In this document: piece after piece, positions 60,715-64,000 of the stretch
Layout of the letters: every line of letters starts with the position of its first letter
Numbering within the stretch: position 1 is the stretch's first letter
From: Nocardia camponoti
Lineage (GTDB): Bacteria; Actinomycetota; Actinomycetes; Mycobacteriales; Mycobacteriaceae
Assembly (NCBI RefSeq): GCF_014646135.1
Contig: NZ_BMMW01000003.1
Coordinates: 62,001-126,000, forward strand
DNA length: 64,000 nt
Direction: 5' to 3'
The notes under the pieces: model-generated
Seen by the model: only the letters and a program-made list of their open reading frames with translations
Databases searched by the model: none
What the model was told of the DNA's origin: nothing
Translations under genes and position numbers: made by a program

Positions 60715-61611
60715 ATGTTCACCGAGGCACAGTTGTACTCGCCGGTGACGCGCTCGCGCGACGGTGACGTAACCGTGCACTTGAGCGATGAGCACCCCGG
60801 CATCAACGACGCCGAATACCGAGCAAGACGCAACGCCATCGCCGCGCTCGCCCTCAATTACCAACCCGGCACCGGCATCCCCCACGTCAACTACACGCAG
60901 GCGGAGCAAGACGTCTGGCGTACGGTTTCCGCCGAGCTCAACGCGAAACATCAACGCCTCGCCTGCACCGAAATCCGTGACGCGGCAGCCGCACTCGCGC
61001 TCCCAACCGACCACGTCCCGCAACTCGACGAGGTCAGCGACCTACTCGCCCCGCTCACCGGGTTCAGCTACATCCCCGCGGCCGGCCTTGTCCCGCTTCG
61101 CGAATTCTTCGGCTCCTTCGCCGACCGCACCTTCCACGCGACCCAATACCTTCGCCATCACAGCGCCCCGCTCTACACCCCCGAGCCGGACGCGGTACAC
61201 GAGATCATCGGGCACGCGACGCAACTCGCGAGCGAACGCTTCGCCGCGCTCTATGTCGAAGTCGGCGCCGCCATTTCACGCTTGGAAACCGAAGCGGCGG
61301 TGAAGTTCTTCGCCGACGTTTTCTGGTTCTCACTTGAGTTCGGCGTTGTCCGCGAAGCGGGCGAGGTGCGTTGTTACGGGGCCGGATTGCTTTCGTCGTA
61401 TGGCGAGATCGAGGAGTTTCGCGACGCCGTCCTTCGCCCACTCGACGTTGGTGCGATGGGCACGATCGACTACGACATCACCCACTACCAGCCCGTGCTG
61501 TTTTGCGCTGAGTCAGTTGGTCACATCGAAGCGGTGCTCGGTGAGTTCTTCACCACCATCGACGACGAAACTCCTTCGCGCTACAGCTATTCCGCGAAGT
61601 CCGCGTCATAG
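60715..61611 (+). CDS. phhA: phenylalanine 4-monooxygenase
   Basis: 298 residues of the pterin-dependent aromatic amino acid hydroxylase family without the regulatory ACT domain. The iron site is PEPDAVHEIIGHATQL (two His) plus a later Glu; GFSYIPAAGLVPLREFF precedes it. It turns phenylalanine into tyrosine. No other phenylalanine-catabolic gene adjoins it. ATG 60715; TTGCCT lies 6 nt upstream (5 of 6 with TANNNT). The 211-bp gap before it shows nothing else. Confidence 0.93.
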   Translation: MFTEAQLYSPVTRSRDGDVTVHLSDEHPGINDAEYRARRNAIAALALNYQPGTGIPHVNYTQAEQDVWRTVSAELNAKHQRLACTEIRDAAAALALPTDHVPQLDEVSDLLAPLTGFSYIPAAGLVPLREFFGSFADRTFHATQYLRHHSAPLYTPEPDAVHEIIGHATQLASERFAALYVEVGAAISRLETEAAVKFFADVFWFSLEFGVVREAGEVRCYGAGLLSSYGEIEEFRDAVLRPLDVGAMGTIDYDITHYQPVLFCAESVGHIEAVLGEFFTTIDDETPSRYSYSAKSAS

Positions 61612-61754
61612 CTAACTCGAAAAATGTTGTCGCAGAACACACTTCACTAAATCGTGGATCTCACATTTTGAGACGCAACGCGCGAGGAACAGGACGAGAC
61701 TGTTAGGTTCGGAATGTTGTTTTTGAGCGTTTCGAAAGGGTCGGGGACCGACGA

Positions 61755-62444
61755 ATGAGTGTGGACGTTACGGATACGCAGTCTGAGCAGACGCCAGAGG
61801 AGCCCGCCGCTCCGCTGTGGCTGCAGGGCCGCGAGGCGGTCATCGCCGCCGCCGCCCCCGAAGAGTGGCGTGAAAAGGCCCCCGATTACGCGCTGAGCCA
61901 CGAGGTCATCCCGCGTGAGCGCGTCTCCGAGCACGCGCCGGGTTCGCTTGAGGCCATCGTCGAAGACCTCGTGAAGGTTTTCGAGATGGAGGTCTCGCAC
62001 AAGGCCGATCCCGCGACCTGGCTGTCGGTCGTTGCCGAGCAGTACCGCGGTCGCGTCAACGGTGGCGTGTGGCAGGACGCCGAGGAGTTCGCTCGCATCG
62101 GCAGCTACAACATCCTCATCGGCGACAACCCGTACTACGACGGCGCCAACGAGACGTTCGACTCCTCGCACAAGATCTTCCACACCGCCTTCCCCGGCGG
62201 TTTCTTCTGGGAGGTCCTCGAGGTGCTTTCGGGCCCGCCGAACGTGACCATCCGCTGGCGGCACTGGGGCAAGTTCGAAGGTGAGTACAAGGGCCACGCC
62301 CCCACCGGCGAGCAGATCGAGATGTACGGCGTGACCATCGCTCGCGTGAGCGAAGACCTGCGCATCGTCGAGCTTGAGCACTTCTACGACAACAACCAGC
62401 TGCTGGGCCCGCTCGCCCACGGCTGCCCGGTCAAGCATTCCTGA
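61755..62444 (+). CDS. SnoaL-like (NTF2-fold) protein
   Basis: 229 residues. The pattern resembles the SnoaL-like polyketide cyclase or pathogen-related protein group: IGSYNILIGDNPYYDGANET, WEVLEVLSGPPNVTIRWRHW, GHAPTGEQIEMYGVTIARV. The N-terminal 25 residues are Glu/Pro-rich. Enzymatic function is not established; NTF2-fold proteins bind small hydrophobic ligands. GGGGA lies 7 nt before ATG 61755. A strong terminator follows. Confidence 0.82.
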   Translation: MSVDVTDTQSEQTPEEPAAPLWLQGREAVIAAAAPEEWREKAPDYALSHEVIPRERVSEHAPGSLEAIVEDLVKVFEMEVSHKADPATWLSVVAEQYRGRVNGGVWQDAEEFARIGSYNILIGDNPYYDGANETFDSSHKIFHTAFPGGFFWEVLEVLSGPPNVTIRWRHWGKFEGEYKGHAPTGEQIEMYGVTIARVSEDLRIVELEHFYDNNQLLGPLAHGCPVKHS

Positions 62445-62455
62445 GTTTTTGACCT

Positions 62456-62489
62456 ACTCGGCGCGCCGTCATTTGACGGCGCGCCGAGT
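62456..62489. terminator. near-perfect palindromic terminator
   Basis: ACTCGGCGCGCCGTCA and its exact complement are separated by only TT, so the realistic form is a 15-bp stem with a 4-nt loop. It ends the SnoaL-like gene. Confidence 0.82.
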
Positions 62490-62517
62490 GCGTTCAGGCG
62501 GCTTAACCCCGTCTCGC

Positions 62518-62523
62518 TAGGCT
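62518..62523 (+). promoter_or_regulatory. -10 hexamer TAGGCT, leaderless dacB
   Basis: TAGGCT ends 8 nt before ATG 62532. Confidence 0.5.
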
Positions 62524-62531
62524 CCTCGACG

Positions 62532-63854
62532 ATGATCGCCCGCAACACCCGCGCAGACGCACGCGACCGCGTTCTCCGCAGCTGGGTTCGTGTCGCCGCT
62601 GCCACCGCAGTTACCTGCGCGACCGTCGCGTTAAGCGCCACCGCCTTCGCCGTACCGGCGAGCACAACAACGACGACGACAACGCCGTTCACCACGCCCA
62701 ACACCGATAGTTGCCCGCAGAAAACGCAGCCTCCGCCGCCGATTGACGCGTCGGAAGTGCCGTTGCCTGGTCAGCCGACACCGTCGCCGTTGCCCGTCCC
62801 GCGCGACCCGATTGGTGGTCAGCGAATGGGCGAGTGCGGGCTCGTGCTGCCCAAGGGCGCTCCCCCGGTCCCCGAGGAAATCTCGGCGACGTCGTGGTTG
62901 GTCGCCGATCTTGACACCGGTCGGGTGCTTGCCGCGAAGGACCCGCACGGTCGGTATCGGTCGGCGTCGACGATGAAGATCGCGTTGGCGATCGTCGCGT
63001 TGCGCACGCTCGACATGGACAAAGTGGTCATCGGCACGCAGGCCGACGCTGACGTCGACGGCACGCGCGTCGGTATCGGACCGGGCGGTCGCTACACGAA
63101 CCGGCAGCTGATGCAGGCGCTTGTCATGCACTCCGGCAACGACGCCGCCCACGCGATCGCCGCCCAGCTCGGCGGTGACGAAGCCGCCGTCGCGAAAATG
63201 AACGAAGTCGCGAAGTCGTTGCGCGCACTGGATACTCGCGCGTCGACACCGTCGGGCCTCGACGGGCCAGGCACCGCGATTTCGGCATACGACTTGGCCG
63301 TTTTGTTCCGCGAGGCGATGACCATCCCGCTGTTCGCCGAGCTCATCCACACTGAGCAGGTCGACTTCCCCGGCTACCCCGCCGACCCGAAAATCCCTGA
63401 CGACAAAGATCATCCAGGCTTCCCGATCGCCAACGACAATCAACTGCTTTACAACTACGAAGGCGCGATCGGCGGCAAAACCGGGTTCACCGACGACGCC
63501 CGTCAGACGTTCGTGGCAGCCGCCGAACGCGACGGTCATCGCCTCGTCGTGACGCTACTCAAAGCCGACGTGCTGCCGATTCGCCCAGCGCCACAAGCCG
63601 CGCGACTGCTCGACTACGGCTTCGCGCTGGAAAACAACACGGCCGAGTGGATCGGCAAGCTGCCCGAAACCGGCGTGCACGCCGTGGCACCGACGGTCCC
63701 GTTGGCGACACCGCCAACTCGCACGGATGATGTCGGCGCGCTTGGCGGCGAAGAAGTGCCACACACCGCGGCTCGTCTCGCGGTGATGGTCGTTGGCCCG
63801 ATCCTTGTGCTCGGCCTCCTGCTAGCCGCTTGGCGCAGTTTCCGCCGGCGCTGA
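62532..63854 (+). CDS. dacB: D-alanyl-D-alanine carboxypeptidase (DacB1-like)
   Basis: 440-residue low-molecular-weight penicillin-binding protein (S11). Signal segment near residues 17-42, a Thr/Pro-rich linker, then SASTMK (nucleophile Ser and Lys), HSGNDAA (SxN) and GGKTGFTDDA (KTG). A C-terminal helix (LAVMVVGPILVLGLLLAAW) with an RSFRRR tail anchors it outside the membrane. It trims the peptidoglycan pentapeptide. Equivalent of Rv3330. The stop lies within a hairpin shared with the converging gene. Confidence 0.96.
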   Translation: MIARNTRADARDRVLRSWVRVAAATAVTCATVALSATAFAVPASTTTTTTTPFTTPNTDSCPQKTQPPPPIDASEVPLPGQPTPSPLPVPRDPIGGQRMGECGLVLPKGAPPVPEEISATSWLVADLDTGRVLAAKDPHGRYRSASTMKIALAIVALRTLDMDKVVIGTQADADVDGTRVGIGPGGRYTNRQLMQALVMHSGNDAAHAIAAQLGGDEAAVAKMNEVAKSLRALDTRASTPSGLDGPGTAISAYDLAVLFREAMTIPLFAELIHTEQVDFPGYPADPKIPDDKDHPGFPIANDNQLLYNYEGAIGGKTGFTDDARQTFVAAAERDGHRLVVTLLKADVLPIRPAPQAARLLDYGFALENNTAEWIGKLPETGVHAVAPTVPLATPPTRTDDVGALGGEEVPHTAARLAVMVVGPILVLGLLLAAWRSFRRR

Positions 63855-63868
63855 ATTGTTCAGCGCCG
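63846..63868. terminator. hairpin containing both convergent stop codons
   Basis: CGGCGCTGAA and TTCAGCGCCG form a 10-bp stem with a 3-nt loop. The dacB TGA is in the left arm and the minus-strand TGA (63860-63862) in the right arm. Confidence 0.75.
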
Positions 63869-64000
63869 CTTGCCGATTAGCACCAACGCGAGCGCTGACA
63901 ACGCCCCAGCGCCAAACAGCGCGGCCCCTGCCGACGGCGAAAGTGGACTATCGACTACGCGCGGCGCGATAACAACGGGTCCGGGCGCGGGGTGAACCTG
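63860..64000 (-). CDS. C-terminal end of a membrane-anchored protein, partial
   Basis: The last 46 codons of a minus-strand gene that continues beyond the window. It reads as a Pro/Val-rich stretch, then a hydrophobic helix AGAALFGAGALSALALVLIG and a KRR tail, i.e. a C-terminal membrane anchor of an exported protein. No LPxTG motif is seen. The protein cannot be identified from this part. Confidence 0.65.
   Translation of the reverse strand, partial: QVHPAPGPVVIAPRVVDSPLSPSAGAALFGAGALSALALVLIGKRR

Overview
The window is high-GC DNA from an actinobacterium of the mycolic-acid group (order Mycobacteriales/Corynebacteriales). The main evidence is gene content and order, which follow the Mycobacterium tuberculosis block from fadE25 to dacB1 (about Rv3274c to Rv3330) with insertions and losses. 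Recognisable members are fadE25, purE/purK, a GtrA protein, a bPH2 protein, birA, accD5-accE5-maf, sseA, accA3, lat/lrp/pcd, lhr-nei, glpD, lpdA, amiA/amiB, deoD-pmmB, upp, add-deoA-cdd, sdhCDAB and dacB. No PE/PPE genes are seen, so a non-mycobacterial relative (Nocardia, Rhodococcus, Gordonia or similar) is more likely than Mycobacterium. The genus cannot be fixed from the sequence alone.

Layout. 1-7.4 kb: end of a GNAT gene, fadE25 with a TetR regulator, purE/purK, a GtrA protein, and a bPH2 protein followed by a response regulator and histidine kinase. 7.5-15.8 kb: acyl-ACP desaturase, birA, and the acyl-CoA carboxylase genes accD5-accE5-maf and accA3, separated by an ArsR/SufR-like regulator and a rhodanese. 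15.8-19.8 kb: an accessory stretch where M. tuberculosis has sigF-rsbW-usfY. It holds two degenerate tandem arrays, a patatin, a shortened GNAT-like protein, a YncE-type lipoprotein, a long inverted repeat and a decayed TetR. 19.8-30 kb: lysine catabolism (lat, lrp, pcd), initiator tRNA, a histidine-phosphatase-fold protein, lhr and nei. 30-40 kb: glpD, glpK, a third tandem array, an aminotransferase, two repeat-rich envelope proteins and lpdA. 40-54 kb: amidohydrolases and nucleoside salvage (deoD, pmmB, upp, add, deoA, cdd), interrupted by a four-gene translationally coupled cassette that looks associated with type VII secretion and carries an NlpC/P60 endopeptidase. 54-64 kb: sdhCDAB, small membrane proteins, Fic, RadC, an orphan antitoxin, phenylalanine hydroxylase, a SnoaL-like protein and DacB.

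How the genes work together. The carboxylase genes supply malonyl/methylmalonyl-CoA for lipid and mycolate synthesis; birA attaches the biotin and the desaturase acts on the products. lat and pcd turn lysine into 2-aminoadipate under the adjacent Lrp regulator. glpK and glpD are divergent and feed glycerol into glycolysis. The salvage genes recover bases from nucleosides, and pmmB is fused transcriptionally to deoD. sdhCDAB is one succinate dehydrogenase operon.

At least eighteen genes have a TANNNT hexamer 6-8 nt before an ATG or GTG and no Shine-Dalgarno sequence, so leaderless transcription appears to be a main mode of expression here. The observations most worth follow-up are the type VII-like peptidase cassette (47.3-49.5 kb), the ~80-bp array made of promoter-like units (17.25-17.67 kb), the ~41-bp array after glpK, the Cys-to-Ser change at the rhodanese active site, and the repeat-rich membrane protein at 35.2-37.2 kb.
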